This document shows, piece by piece, positions 50,521 through 64,000 of a DNA stretch of 64,000 nucleotides. Numbering within the stretch: the stretch's first letter is position 1; each line of letters starts with the position of its first letter. The notes below the pieces were generated by a model. It had not been told where the DNA came from. It searched no databases and was given only the letters and a program-made list of their open reading frames with translations. Where the stretch lies: assembly GCA_002189035.1 (NCBI GenBank), contig CM007991.1, positions 806,001 to 870,000 on the forward strand, given 5' to 3'. Origin of the DNA: Utricularia gibba. Lineage: Eukaryota > Streptophyta > Magnoliopsida > Lamiales > Lentibulariaceae. Made by a program: the position numbers and the translations under genes.

Positions 50521-51228
50521 TGCAAAGGCCTTTTGTGTTCTTCCGACTGCGCAATCACGAATCAGACATCAAAATTCAATATGAATTGCTCTCGCCCCGT
50601 AGCAACGACCCCCAATCCACCATCAATCAACGTTCCATCAGCAGCCAGCCCTAACCTAAACTATCTCTTTTCCCCAACGAAATTCGTTGGACCCTCCGGC
50701 CATGTCAGTAAATTGGGCCTTCACTCCGCCCCTGTAAAAACTCCAACCGTCTCAACTTGTTTTTTAAAAAATAAATAAATAAATATTTTTTGTTATAAAA
50801 ATAAATAGTTAACCTATTTCAAAATATTAAAAATTAGGAAAAATGATGAAACAAGATATATTTTTTTTAAAAAAATTAATTAATTTATATAACCTCTTTT
50901 TATAATATCAAAATATATCATAATTTTAATCTCTATTCTATTTAATTACATTTTTAAGTTTTTATCTATTCAAAAGTTATTAGTTTGTGTAATCCAAATA
51001 ATATATTTAAAAAATGATATTGGATTAATATTATTTATTAATAATATGATAAAAAAATTTCAATAATTTTATATTATTTTAATCTATTAAATAAATTAAC
51101 TATTTTTTATTTCATAAACTATATTTTATATCATTTTTTAATAATGAACATCTAATTTAATTGAATTATTCATTATTTATTTGATTAAAAATTTAAATAA
51201 GATATTATTTGGCATTAGACATTAAAGA
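50521..51228. other. 5' flank of DnaJ gene and AT-rich spacer
   Basis: GC-richer 5' UTR-like sequence to ~50750, then very AT-rich DNA to the end of the GDSL gene. No gene is seen. Confidence 0.5.
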
Positions 51229-53054
51229 TCAAAGCTTTGAAGGTATGGCGCCCATCGCAAACTCCCTTTTCCATGAAGATATGGAGCTGGAGACGTTAAT
51301 GGTTGCTTTGCCATCGGGATGAACCATATAATAAGGCGAATCTTCCCCAAATTCACTAGGCATTTTTGTCCAGAACAAGCTTGGTTCCCACTGTGCATCT
51401 CTGATTACCTTCAGCACCTCCTTCACCAAAATCCTGCTTCCTTCCTGTGAGAGATGTATTCCATCTCTGTAAAAGCACAACCTTAGTTAACAGGCGCAAT
51501 GCAACTGTAACTAACATAAAGGGGAGTCACTAGGATAACACATGTCTCTGCAGCACTGGCACAAGTTGACTTGCTATGAGAAATGAAGTTGGACAAAATG
51601 TTTAGTTGCTGCAACCAAGTAAAACACATCATCATATGCAACAGCAACTTCTAGAGCTTGTTGTTTTATGAGATTCTAATGAGTTGCGTCTAGTCTCAAA
51701 GAGAAAAGGACACTTCTTGCAAAAAGCAAGTGTGGAATGGCATTGATACACAAACCAGACGAAATATTCCTTCTCAGTTCTTTGTTTCTTCTAATTCTAC
51801 TTCTATGAGTAGCAAGTTGGAAACAATAAATGAAGAAACGTTTGCATGCACTGGGAAGGAAAACTTACGTTAGGCAAGATGTGGCCCAATCTTCTTTGAC
51901 TTGGAGTGCTTTCCAAAGGTTGATAACTTCAACATTGAGTTGTGTGCACAATTCTTCCAACGCTTCAGCATAAATTTGGCAGGACTGATTCGTCCGCCTT
52001 TGGATCTCATTTAACTTACTGTTAGGAAAGGCTATCATTAAATGATGAATGGCTTCTGAGATGAGTTGCAAGAGTTAGAAAAAAAGTGGATGAATCTACC
52101 CCAGACGTTGCTGGATCACAGCTTCATTCACAGGAGGTGATGTAAGAAAAATCAATCGTGTCTTCTCTGAGAGACTCTGAAATACAGCCGAGACCAACTT
52201 GAGAACACCAAAAATAACGAAATCCGAAATACCATGCAAGATTAGAAACTGTGCTCTAACTGTACATACAGAATACTGAAAAGTTACTAGCCACTACAGA
52301 GATGAGTTGGTTTCTTCCAGGGGCATTAAGTTTAAGTCCTCCGAAATACTCCTATGTTCCTTAAATCTTAAAAGCAAAAAGAAAACTAACGACAATTCCT
52401 CCCCAGAAGTACCTAATTTTCAGGATAATGCCACCAATAAAGCTTAGCTCTTCTGACCACTAATACCCTCTTTCCATGTTAGGCCAATAACCCACAGATC
52501 CAAATCAACAGAAAACACCATTTCTTCCCAAACTGGGAAGCTGCACTGAATTACCTTGAGATGGAGACAAATCTTCTTCATATTTTCTACATATTCCTGT
52601 AGAGGAACATGAGCACCAAAGCCACTCGGGTGAGGATGCACTGAATCATTACCACCGAAATACACAATAACCAAACTCGGTTGAACATCCGATTCCTGAA
52701 CAAACATTCCCAAGTCGCATTTGAGCTTAAAAAGGGATGCACATCAATGACTCACTTTGTGAATCTATTATTATCCATCACCTTCGGGAAAACCCGATCC
52801 AGAACTTGAAGAGCTCTTCTCGAATTCCAGCCAGAATAACCCCTCAATACTAAGTCAGCCTGTAATCACAACGCCCATACAAAAAAAAGAGCTAATGCGA
52901 ATCGGTAATACAAAATCTCATGCAAGTAGAATAGACTGTATACCTTCCTGTCGTAAAGGTCGGCAAGAACCGCTCCCCAGCCGCCAACATTGAAACTCTG
53001 CTGAACAATGGAGGATCCGAACAGCACGAACACGGGGCGTGAAGGTCCTACCAT
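51229..53054 (-). CDS. GDSL/SGNH esterase, isoamyl-acetate-hydrolysing-esterase/CPRD49-like
   Basis: Six minus-strand exons (53054-52944, 52859-52782, 52695-52555, 52176-52100, 52018-51869, 51466-51229) give 264 residues, without frame problems. Block I is VLFGSSIVQQSF (a GSS variant of GDS, usual for this group), with the Gly in NVGGWG. Block III is YFGGNDSVHPHPSG, and block V is TDGIHLS, which supplies the catalytic Asp and His. There is no signal peptide, in contrast to the large secreted GDSL lipases, so it is probably cytosolic. Substrate is unknown; the relatives are acetyl-ester hydrolases. Confidence 0.9.
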
Positions 53055-53424
53055 TTTCTCCGGGATAATTCCTGGATTGTGTGGACAATATCTTCATCCC
53101 AGGCCCCAGCCATCACTTTCTTTTTCTTTTTCATTTCTTAATTTCATTTTATACAACAAATCCATGCTGGTTGACGTAGATTGTTTTTCTTTTTTAAAAA
53201 AAAATTCAAAATAGTTTAAAACTAAATCACATTTTAAAATTCTCTTTGTAATAATTATTTATAAAAACGTTAGTTATCAAATATAAAAAAAAATCTAAAA
53301 ATAACAAGTTACAAAATTGAAATTTATAATTTTTTTAGAATCAATTTTCAAAATATATTTTTTCAAAATATATCAAACTTATTGATGGAAAAACATGGAG
53401 TGTGAAATCATGGGTATTCTTCAG
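53055..53424. other. Spacer between GDSL and CAX genes
   Basis: 5' flank of the GDSL gene and AT-rich DNA that includes the CAX 3' UTR. Confidence 0.5.
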
Positions 53425-55574
53425 CTACTTCATCTGAACCATGGCTGGCTGCTCATCGAACAAGAAGAAGCACAATGCAATGACTACGTAGCAGAGCAGA
53501 AGAACCAGTCCCTTGATGTAATGCGAGGTTCCATCCTACAGCAATGGCGGTGTCAGCTTCTTCTGTACAGACAACTTGGAGACAACAAAACAGACCTGTA
53601 ATGTGAACGCCACGATGAGTATGGATAGGGAAAGACTACTTGTTTCCAGGGTATTGAACCCGATGTCCATCTGCACTCCGATCATCCATGAAACCAGCGC
53701 CGTAAATGGCGTCTGCATTATGTTAACAGGAAGCAGATTGAGCTACCCGTGTGTGTAGTATATGGAATACTTGATGAGCTGAGATTCCCTTACCACGAAC
53801 ATGGCGATTTGGGTGGCTGATCCCAGAGCAACGCCTAAGGAGATGTCCTGCAGTTCAGTATCACTTGTTGAATGTCAGCACAGAAATCTGGTGGTCATTG
53901 GGGAGGTGTGTGAGAGCTGCTGCTAACCAGTTTGTTCTTGAAGGCAAATATGACAGCTCCGGCGTGCTCTGCGGCGTTTCCGACGATCGGCAAGAGGATT
54001 ACACTGATGAAACTAACTGTCAATCCCCAGGAATCGGATGCATCCTGATGCATCAGTAATGAGAGTTTGCATGTACTAGTGCTGATCAAATGAAGGTAGC
54101 AGGAAATGATATTGTGTATGTAATGTTACTTCGATTGTGGCCACGACGTATTCTGATAGCAGGGCTACGATGGCGGTTAGCACAACCAGTGAAGCAAAAG
54201 CAGGCCAGAATCCCATGACAGCAGATTCATCTGATAGCTCATCATCCCCTTCCTCAGTTGCTTCCTATGAATGATGGATTGGAAACCAATTCATACTGCA
54301 TTGGATCACAAGCAAGGAATGGGGAAAGGTATTCACCACTGGCTCCTGGAATATGCTCTTATGAGTCCACAACTGGAAAACAAGATACGCAATGTAAGCA
54401 ATCAGCATAACAATGCAACTTCCTCTAGAGAGCTGAAGGACTGAGGCTGCCGATGCTTCTGAATTGTTTGAAGCCAACTTGAGCATCAAAATCAGAACAT
54501 GGCAAAGTAGCCCAAGAAACAAGAGCAAAGAGTTGACATCTGCCTGAGTCTGTAAAGAAAGCACCCTTACTCAAAAATCAAGATGTATTAGCATACAATG
54601 AACACTTTCTTGTAGCTACTTACCTTGTCGAACCGCTGTTCTTTGGATAGATTGGCGATCCCATCACAGAGCAGAGAGCTCCCGAGTACTAAAAGAAGGT
54701 TTGACAGAACAGAACCCAAAAGAGAGTATTTCACAACTTGTACTTTGTGCTCGACCAAAGCAAATATTGCTATTATCAGCTCAGTTGCATTCCCACAAGT
54801 AGCATTTAGAAGACCACCAACTGTTCATTCATGTTTGCAACTCAGTAATCTCAGAGCCACACATACGGTACATGCACTGATTTAATGATTCATGATCAAT
54901 CATTCACTCACCTGTTGGTCCAGTGAAGAACGAAATTTGCCTGTATTTATTTGCACCATGGTTAGTAAATGACAAGACAGACACCTAGCAACCAACAGCC
55001 ACAAACAACTACTCTGTTTCTCTATAATCACATAAAAGCAAATTTAAACTGGATCAACATCAATTTGACTTGGAATCAGATATTAAAACAAGTAATCTCA
55101 AATTAAAATCTAATTTTTTTTCAAATGTATTTCATTCATGTACTTGGATTAAGGTCTCACTCGGTCAAGAAGCTGATCCTCTCTGCAAGAGGGGTGAGCC
55201 CCAGCAAACTCAAAGAGAACACCCATTGCTGTCGATAAGAAAACAAAACACATCAATAAAGAAAACCTAGCAAAATCGAAATGCACAACAGCACTTACGC
55301 TTCCCAAGTTGGTATATTTGGCGACAACCGCAAATGGGATTGCGATAAACAAAATCGAAAGCTTGCTTCCCAACACAACTTCCTTGATATTCGTCAACAA
55401 TCTCTTGGAACATGAACCATGCGCCACAGAAAGCAACGAAAGATCCGATTTTTTACGTAGAGAAGAGGAAGAAATAGAGTGGGCTGTTCTTCCATGCCTC
55501 GTATCTCTGCTCAGCCTCCTCCTCCCATTCTCCAACAGCCATAACGCCTCCGTCTCTGGAGAAGAAGCCATCAA
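53425..55574 (-). CDS. Vacuolar cation/H+ exchanger, CAX type
   Basis: Minus-strand exons run from the Met at 55574 ([17 protein letters not shown]) to TAG at 53427-53425. The cytosolic N-terminus is followed by about 10-11 membrane spans. The two signature alpha-repeats are present: [22 protein letters not shown] in the first half (c1) and [19 protein letters not shown] in the second (c2), both with the Glu used in cation binding. Between the halves lies the acidic loop [12 protein letters not shown]. Spans include [27 protein letters not shown] and [14 protein letters not shown] proteins move Ca2+ or other divalent ions into the vacuole in exchange for protons. The N-terminus lacks an obvious autoinhibitory Ser-rich motif that I can confirm. 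The two halves are in one continuous frame after splicing. Confidence 0.92.
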
Positions 55575-55971
55575 GAAAAACTATGACATTTCCAGAATGA
55601 TATTCAAATCCAGAAACTTCAAATTCAAACAAGCATTTAAAGTTCGTGGAATTTTCAGAACAAGAAGTCTTTGAGGGGTAGTTTCATAATTTAGGAAATA
55701 ATTGAATTATAGCTATGCACACTTATTCTTCTCTGTCGGCGTTGCATGCAAATTGGCGGCTGGTCGGGATATTGTTTATTTTATTGCATGCATGCATCTA
55801 CGACAATTTAGCTTCTTCTCTTCCGGAATGTGCTTGCTGCCTATAGCATACATAAATCGGCAGTATAGAAGTGATGCCAAACCAACGGCCGGTGTGGTGG
55901 TTGGGCTTTCCTTGGTGGTTTCAGCAGCAGGAGCCTCCCAGATCCGTACATAGTTTACTAGGATTTCAGCA
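55575..55971. other. Spacer between CAX and HMGB genes
   Basis: 5' flank of CAX and 3' UTR of the HMGB gene. Nothing else is recognised. Confidence 0.5.
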
Positions 55972-57067
55972 TCATTCATCGTCGTCATCCTCCTCCTGCA
56001 CATAACCGACATGGGAGGATCTTGAAGAAAGCTCATATATGGAAGTAATATTCTTGCGACTGGTGGTTAGTTAGACCTTATCTTTAAAAAAGGGCCAACT
56101 AAGATCAAGAGTATACCTGTCCTTCCTCATCACCATGAGCTTCGGAGGCGGACTTGTCAGATTCTTCATCGGCATCATCAGCCGAAGTGTCCTGTAAAAT
56201 GGATGATATGAAAGGGGATTTCAGATGCAGCCACAGAAAGCAAGGCTGGGGAATGGCAACCTGCTTCCTGTTGCAGGGAGTCATTAGCTTTTCATACTCT
56301 GCCTTCTTCTTTGCTGCTTTAGCTTCATATGAAGCTTTATCTGCAATGTGGAAGTGCTCTGTTCAGAGATGGAATAAAAGCATCTCCCTTTGATATCAAG
56401 CATCCACAGATTTAAGGAAATCAAGTTAAAATGGGTGTCCAAAAACACAGATATGAAGCAACTTACAGCCTTGCTCAAGGACTTCCACTTCTCCCCACCG
56501 GATTTTCCAACCTACACACAGACAAATTCACAAAAAGATACAAATTTGCTACTCAAACTGACATACACCAGAGACAGCTTTGACATTGGGGTTTTCCTTC
56601 TTGAAAATAGTACATAACTCTTCATTGTTAGTCATCAGGTAACTCAAAGCAACTCTAATGAAAAGGAAATCAGCGGATTCGAATATGTAAATTATGCCAT
56701 TACATGAATACAAAAAAAGCACTCGGTTGTCGATTTGGGTTATTGGGGTCCTTATTGGCCCTTTTATCCTGCCTTGCCTTTTCCTTTATGTGCCCTTGGA
56801 GCAGCCTTCCTTTTCCCAACCTCGCTGTAAGAAGAGATAAACGTATTTTCATGTTCTCCAGATCACTACACCGCGCCCTGTCGTTGAAGTAGAAGAAAAT
56901 GTAACTCATTAATCAACTCTGATGTCAAGGGAAAGCTATTCCAACTAAAAAATGCAAACAAAAACGGGAAGGAAAAGGACTATTTCATGGAACTATCATC
57001 AAATGACTTTTAACACTTCTTTTACTCCTCTCCCCGTGCCCCCCTTACTCCTTCCGCTGGTCTTCAT
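55972..57067 (-). CDS. HMGB1-like HMG-box protein; possibly damaged 5' part
   Basis: Minus-strand gene with HMG-box chromatin-protein features. The likely start is at 57067 (MKTSGRSKGG, basic, as in plant HMGB1). The next exon contains EVGKRKAAPRAHKGKGK, then KDPNNPNRQPSAFFVF, the start of the HMG box. Box helices follow in further exons: FKKENPNVKAVS, VGKSGGEKWKSLSKA, DKASYEAKAAKKKAEYEKL. An acidic tail (DTSADDADEESDKSAS, EEDDDDE) ends at 55972. HMGB proteins bend DNA and bind the nucleosome linker. Several things are wrong with the first half. Exon 1 needs a one-base shift after KEVLK to reach DDS. The expected donor reads AG then TT. The exon carrying KGKGKA needs another shift before DKRANKDP. 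Exon borders near 56600-56690 are also uncertain. A decayed copy is possible. Confidence 0.65.
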
Positions 57068-57352
57068 ATCTACCAAATACCAAGAACTTTGATCGAGCCA
57101 ATGAATCCATGAATCAGAGAAGTACAAGTTCATATGGTTTTAGTGGCAAATTTTTCCATGAAAACGCATCCGATTCAAAATCTATCTTTATCAATTCTTC
57201 CCAAAACGCGTAGAAAAACAAAATGACACCAAGTTTTCGAATTCACATATTCGAACAAGATCTCCAAAGATCAAGTATTCGCCAAAAACCATGAAAAATC
57301 AAACGGAAACAAACACTTGCCCCTAAAATCGCTCAGTGAAATCACCCTTCGA

Positions 57353-57763
57353 TCAACAGACAACACGAAACGCAAACTTCAACAAAACCCAATAAATCCA
57401 CCACGCAAAAATACGAACTTTAGAAACGATAATCACCGAAAAGGCGAGAATAATTGAAACGACATACCCTGCAAGATAACAAACGATAGGTGATCCGCCC
57501 ACAGAATCTGAGAAGAAGCCAACCAGTTCCACCACGCCTCCCCTGAGATAGAAACCGGTGGTGAACAGTACACGGGTCACCGGACTGGCCAGTAAAAACC
57601 ACAGCGGACGAACCCGCTTTCTTAAACAAGAAACCGTACGAAATATATAACAAACGGAACCGTGATTACCGGTTTCCCAGTCGAATAATTCCATGCATGC
57701 AGTGACACGGGAGGCACTGTGTGAGGCTTTTGGGCTGGGCTCCGTCCTCAAACTGGGCTGCAT
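57353..57763 (-). other. 136-codon open frame with hydrophobic stretches, upstream of HMGB, function unknown
   Basis: The frame holds two or three hydrophobic stretches (PIVCYLAGYVVSIILAFSVIIV, IYWVLLKFAF region) but no recognisable domain. It lies in a GC-richer region that may instead be the HMGB 5' UTR, first intron or promoter, so I do not treat it as a gene with confidence. Confidence 0.2.
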
Positions 57764-57903
57764 GTTTTATTAGGCAGCCCATTATAAATTTGGGTTTTCA
57801 CTTTTCATAAATGATGTTCTTTTCATTTTTTATATTTTTCGAAATTGATATAAATAACATAAATGAGTTTTTTTAATCAAAATGCGCATGCTTGTTTGCC
57901 TGC

Positions 57904-57985
57904 CACGTGTCATTCCGACGTGTCACCATGGGGCAGCGCTTTGATGCCATTCTGATTCGATTCGATCAGATAAGAAGTAGATAAG
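57904..57985 (+). promoter_or_regulatory. Light-responsive promoter elements of CP29
   Basis: A G-box core CACGTG lies at 57904-57909, a second ACGTG-like site at 57918-57923, and I-box/GATA motifs (GATAAG) at 57969-57974 and 57980-57985. This combination is typical of light-regulated nuclear photosynthesis genes. The CP29 ATG is at 58155. Confidence 0.6.
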
Positions 57986-58154
57986 CTCCGAGCTCTCACC
58001 GCCGTGAGATCATTCGACGTACACGATCCTACGGCCATTATCCTCACAAGATCAAAAATCTCGATCTCCAGTCACCACGAACGCATCATCAAAAACCTCA
58101 GACGACGCACTAGAGAAACACAACACATTTCTCCGATCGATTCGAACCCAAATC

Positions 58155-59103
58155 ATGGCCACCGCCAACGCCGCCGCCGCGTCTTCATTTCTCGGGGCTC
58201 GCCTGCCTGAGATCAATTCTGGCTCTGGTCGGGTCAAGGCGCGGTTCGGGTTCGGATCGAAGAAGGCTCCAAAGAAAGCAGCGAAGAAGGTGGTTTCAGA
58301 TCGCCCACTTTGGTACCCAGGCGCGACAGCGCCGGCATACCTCGACGGAACTCTCGTAGGGGACTACGGGTTCGATCCGTTCGGACTCGGGAAGCCTGCG
58401 GAGTACTTACAGTTCGATGTGGACTCTCTAGACCAGAATCTGGCGAAAAACATTGCGGGAGATGTCATCGGTACCCGAACTGAGGCAGCCGATGTGAAAT
58501 CCACCCCGCTGCAGCCGTACAACGAAATCTTCGGGCTTCAGAGGTTCAGAGAATGTGAGCTGATTCACGGAAGATGGGCGATGCTGGCTACCCTCGGCGC
58601 CCTCACCGTCGAGTGGCTCACCGGCGTCACCTGGCAAGACGCCGGAAAGGCATGCTTCCCGACCCGCTCAACCCACACCACATATAAAAAATTGCTCCTT
58701 TTTCCTGTACATCAGATTGACTGTTGTGTCTGGTCATCAGGTTGAGCTGGTGGAAGGAGCTTCGTACCTGGGGCAGTCACTCCCATTCTCCATATCAACA
58801 TTAGTCGCCATCGAAGCTGCGATCATTGGGTACATCGAGTTTCAACGAAACGCAGAGCTCGACCCGGAGAAGCGGATCTACCCGGGCGGGTCATTCTTCG
58901 ACCCATTAGGTCTCGCATCCGACCCGGAGAAAAAGGCGGCCCTTCAACTGGCGGAGATCAAACACGCACGTCTCGCGATGGTCGCCTTCTTGGGCTTCGC
59001 CGTCCAGGCCGCAGCCACAGGAAAAGGCCCACTTAACAACTGGGCGGCCCATCTCAGCGACCCCCTTCACACCACCATTTTCGACACCTTCGGCCTTTAT
59101 TAA
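58155..59103 (+). CDS. LHCB4: Chlorophyll a/b-binding protein CP29
   Basis: Two exons (58155-58649, 58741-59103) give 285 residues, with an Ala/Ser/Gly-rich transit peptide. The mature part begins near [12 protein letters not shown]. Hallmarks are [30 protein letters not shown] and [18 protein letters not shown], which is the CP29-specific insertion. The two chlorophyll-binding helix motifs follow: [10 protein letters not shown] (helix B) and [10 protein letters not shown] (helix A). The ends [10 protein letters not shown] and TTIFDTFG also match. CP29 is a minor photosystem II antenna monomer that links LHCII trimers to the core and contributes to photoprotection; it lies in the thylakoid membrane. 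The intron starting at 58650 has a GC donor. Promoter elements suggest light control. Confidence 0.97.
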
Positions 59104-61381
59104 TCTCCCTTGTAAAGCCCCCTATGTGCGAAACTTGACCGTTTTGCCCTTTACCACGTATACATTTCCATTAAATTACTACAACCTCTCGAATCGAAAA
59201 AATTAATTATTATTTTTCTTATTAAAAAAAGCACATAAAGAGACGGTGGGGCCCGATTCGTCTAATTGTATCAGAATAAAATAATTTCGAATATCCCACA
59301 AAATTCATTAAAACCTTAAAGACGGAGGAAGCTGGAGCCGCTGGCCGGCGGCAGGATATTAAATTCAGAGGTTGGCAGGAACTAACTAACCGTAGACTGA
59401 CACGTGGCGCCATGACCTAATGCCACCTACCCGCCCGTTCCGTTCACCAAATTTAAGCCGTCTGTGTGGTTGAACTGCTTTGCTTTGCGGTGGAGTCTCG
59501 TCACATAATGCAACCTCAAAACTCGAATCTGCCGCGTCCCCGTGTCCTAACTTTTGTTTAAAGCTATTCTTTAAAAAAGACTCCAATCAAAGGGATAAAA
59601 AATCCACACGATAAAGTAACTCCATTATTCAATACATACTTTTATATAAATATTTTATAATTGATTTTGTATCGTTGTAAAAAAGAAAAATCACATTTTT
59701 ATTGAGAGTGATTCGTAATTTTCATAATAAGAAGAATAGGGTTGTCTTTTGGTGCCAATGAAGCCTAAATTCACCTGAAACAATTCTCCATAAATCAATT
59801 AATAAATAAAAAAATTAAATTTCCCTAATGATGTTTACTGTTGACCTAATTAGTATAAATGATTTTTTAAAAAGTATTATTTATTTTTTACTATTTGAAG
59901 GTCAGAAATTATGATGAGCATTATTTTGAAATGATTGATCTCCAGTAATCACAAATTGGATCCAGTGGAGGTGGACGATACCGGTGTTTACTAATTTGGC
60001 ATCAATGGTATTATTTGTGGTCTCCCATTTCTATATCATGATTCGGAATATTGCATCTATGATCTTCATCATTATGGGGTGATCAATGCGACTGAGGTCT
60101 ACGTTTCACCGGTCACTCCCTCAACTTGTTCGTTATTCACAACAAGGACTACATCTTCCATTTTATAGAATTTTTTGGCTACATTTTGTACCCCTCCAAT
60201 TTACATATTTGTGACTTTTGGTCCATCTGGATTCGTTGGTGTTTTTTTCTTTTTCGTTCTTTTTTTTTACCTAAAAGATTCTAAAAAAAACTAGGTATTA
60301 TGAAACACATTGAGTCAAAAATATTACACATTATTTGTAGAACCAAGAGATTGATGACAGTATATCATATTGATTAATGATGATGAAAATGATTAAAAAG
60401 AGAAACTCTTTTAATCTTATATGATATTTTTTCATTAGAAATAAATAACATAAAAATATGAGATTTACATGTTTAAATTACATAATATCATATAAAGGAA
60501 ACATGGGTCGCGATATTTAATATCATAGTAAAATTCAAATACGATAATGGAATAAGAGTACACTCAACAAAGTTATTGAGTATCTAAAAGTTGGAAAATG
60601 CAAGATTAGGAGGTTAGTAATAGTATTATATATTGATTATGAATATGAGAATAAACATACTTAAATAAATGTAACTTATTAATTTTATCATCATTACATA
60701 AGTGAACGTAGGTCGTGACAATATTCATTCTTTTCATGTATTTTGTGATGGGTAATATATTCAATAATCAAATCTAAATATTATATTAAAATAGCTATCA
60801 TCGTAACATTCGAAACGGGGAGGAATATCCCTACCACCTTGGCATTCAAAGCAAGTAGATAGAGGATGCACGAATATTATTATTATAAATCATTATTGAT
60901 AATACAAAAAGTAACTTTATTTTTAGTTGTGTATCTGGTGAATTTTGATTAGGTTCGGTCGGATCGAACCAGAGCCGGGAGGGCTAGTGGCGGCAATTCA
61001 ATGGGTAAAGGTATTTTACCCATTAAAATAATGTAAATAAATCTTATTATTCCTAATAAACCCATAGTTTCTTTCTATTAATCTTTGTTTAAAATAACAA
61101 AAAAATGATTGAATCATGATTTACTCGTCATTTTTTATAGATGCTAATAACAATTAAGAAATATACTAACCGTCTCCGGTTGTAATAAAGTGTATTCAAT
61201 ATTTTAATTAATACCTTTGGTTGCGAGTAATCCAATGTCACACTTCTTTCTCTTCCTCAACCGCCACCAACCTTGTCCACCACGTCGGCGTTTTCCTCTT
61301 CTTTTAAAGCTCCCCGTCTCTGTGTGTGCTCATGCGCAATTCTCAGAGTCTTGCTCACTGTCCCTGGATTACTCTCACAAA
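59104..61381. other. Largest gene-free intergenic stretch (about 2.3 kb)
   Basis: AT-rich DNA between CP29 and GPAT. I see no gene, no transposon ends and no clear repeat. The last ~170 bases probably hold the GPAT 5' UTR. Confidence 0.55.
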
Positions 61382-63283
<1,902 letters not shown>

Positions 63284-63849
63284 AAGAACGAAACAAATCC
63301 CATGGTAAAAATAAAACAATTAAAATTGAACTTGCATAAAATCCTTCCTTCCCTACTTCAAGCCAAAGAAAATGGGCATCAACACAAGAAAGCACTCTTT
63401 TACCCTTTTGGCAAGGATAGATGGATTTTGTTCTTGGGCAATATCTCTATTTAAAATAATGATGGGATGTATTTTATTCCCCTATTTGTGTCTAGTACAT
63501 GTTTGCAGTTGGCATTTGAGAGTTGTATCATTTCGTACAGCAATGAAAAACCGGCATGACAAAAAAAAAGCAAAGGAGAAACCATCGAAACAAGAGAGGC
63601 GTGTTGCTCTTGTATGTTGTCTCTGTGGTGTGCTGGTAATATGATATGACGCAGAAACAGCACAGCAGAGCATCCAGCTAGTTGAAGATGATGAGGAGCC
63701 CCACATGGGCAGCTGCAAAGCAATGCCCACCACCAACCCCTGGATCCTTGTGATTGATTGCACCCTCGCCTAATGAGGGTTGACGGGCTGCAACGATACA
63801 CCTTTCCTTTTGGAATCAAAATAAGCAGCGGTTTCCTACTGGGATGCCA
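63284..63849. other. 3' flank of GPAT
   Basis: 3' UTR-like DNA with no gene I can support. Short open frames on both strands lack protein features. Confidence 0.5.
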
Positions 63850-64000
63850 TCACTGAAGCCGGCGCAGCTGGAGGAGAGTCGATCGGAACTCCGTCCAGCC
63901 AATGTAGCCGCCGCCCCCCTCCATTCTACTTGTACGATAACCTTCTGAATGTCCCTGGGCTTCAAGCACCAGCGACGAAATAGGATGGAATCCGTGCTCA
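63850..64000 (-). CDS. Possible 3' end of a gene running off the right edge
   Basis: The minus strand is open from the window edge to a TGA at 63852-63850, about 49 codons. It includes GGGGYIGWTEFRSTLLQLRR, which could be real C-terminal sequence. No domain is identifiable in this length, and it may equally be a chance frame, so it needs the next contig part. Confidence 0.25.
   Translation of the reverse strand, partial: EHGFHPISSLVLEAQGHSEGYRTSRMEGGGGYIGWTEFRSTLLQLRRLQ

Noticed and set aside
51000-51180. AT-rich segment as a possible matrix-attachment or origin-like element
   Set aside because: AT richness alone is common to most spacers here and no specific motif supports it.
59104-61381. 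Transposon remnant in the 2.3-kb gene-free stretch
   Set aside because: I found no terminal repeats, target-site duplication or transposase-like reading frame.

Overview
The window is nuclear DNA of a flowering plant. Genes are split by short GT-AG introns (a few are GC-AG), and AT-rich spacers separate them. The products are plant-specific: light-harvesting protein CP29, a CASP-like membrane protein, a trichome-birefringence-like acetyltransferase, a GT-3-type trihelix factor, a plant GPAT with a phosphatase-like N-terminus and the plastid glutaredoxin S16. Gene content looks dicot-like, but the species cannot be named from the sequence. I see about 20 genes at roughly one per 3 kb, and no rRNA, tRNA, CRISPR array or intact transposon.

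Layout. 0-5.7 kb: the 3' end of a nuclear-protein gene (+), a gibberellin-oxidase-like 2OG dioxygenase (-) and a repeat-containing protein of unknown function (+). 5.7-10.8 kb: two inverted FAS1-domain paralogues flanking a CASP-like gene. 10.8-18 kb: an FGGY pentulose kinase followed on the same strand by xylose isomerase. 18-27 kb (all -): an ER M28 metallopeptidase, a TBL acetyltransferase and a BAG co-chaperone. 27.6-39 kb: a PEBP-like protein (-), an importin-11-like receptor (+) and GRXS16 (+). 40-47.5 kb: a tomosyn/LLGL-like WD40 protein (+) tail-to-tail with the trihelix factor (-). 48.8-57.1 kb (all -): a type II HSP40, a GDSL esterase, a CAX cation exchanger and an HMGB protein. 58-63.3 kb (+): CP29/LHCB4 and a GPAT4/6/8-clade acyltransferase.

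The strongest unusual signal is systematic. Seven otherwise well-conserved genes carry ten frame breaks in total, and each is cured by adding one G or C inside a G/C run. With those single bases allowed for, every such gene whose exons I could add up closes to a whole number of codons and a family-typical length. Homopolymer under-calling in the assembly explains this better than seven independent pseudogenes. Anyone using this sequence should treat those breaks as suspect.

Of biological interest are the FAS1 pair (a three-fold 60-bp promoter repeat in one copy and a single unit plus an altered TATA box in the other), the same-strand pentose kinase/isomerase pair, an unrecognised repeat protein with a recent 204-bp duplication, and an HMGB gene that looks more seriously damaged. 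I did not find a convincing new multi-gene system.
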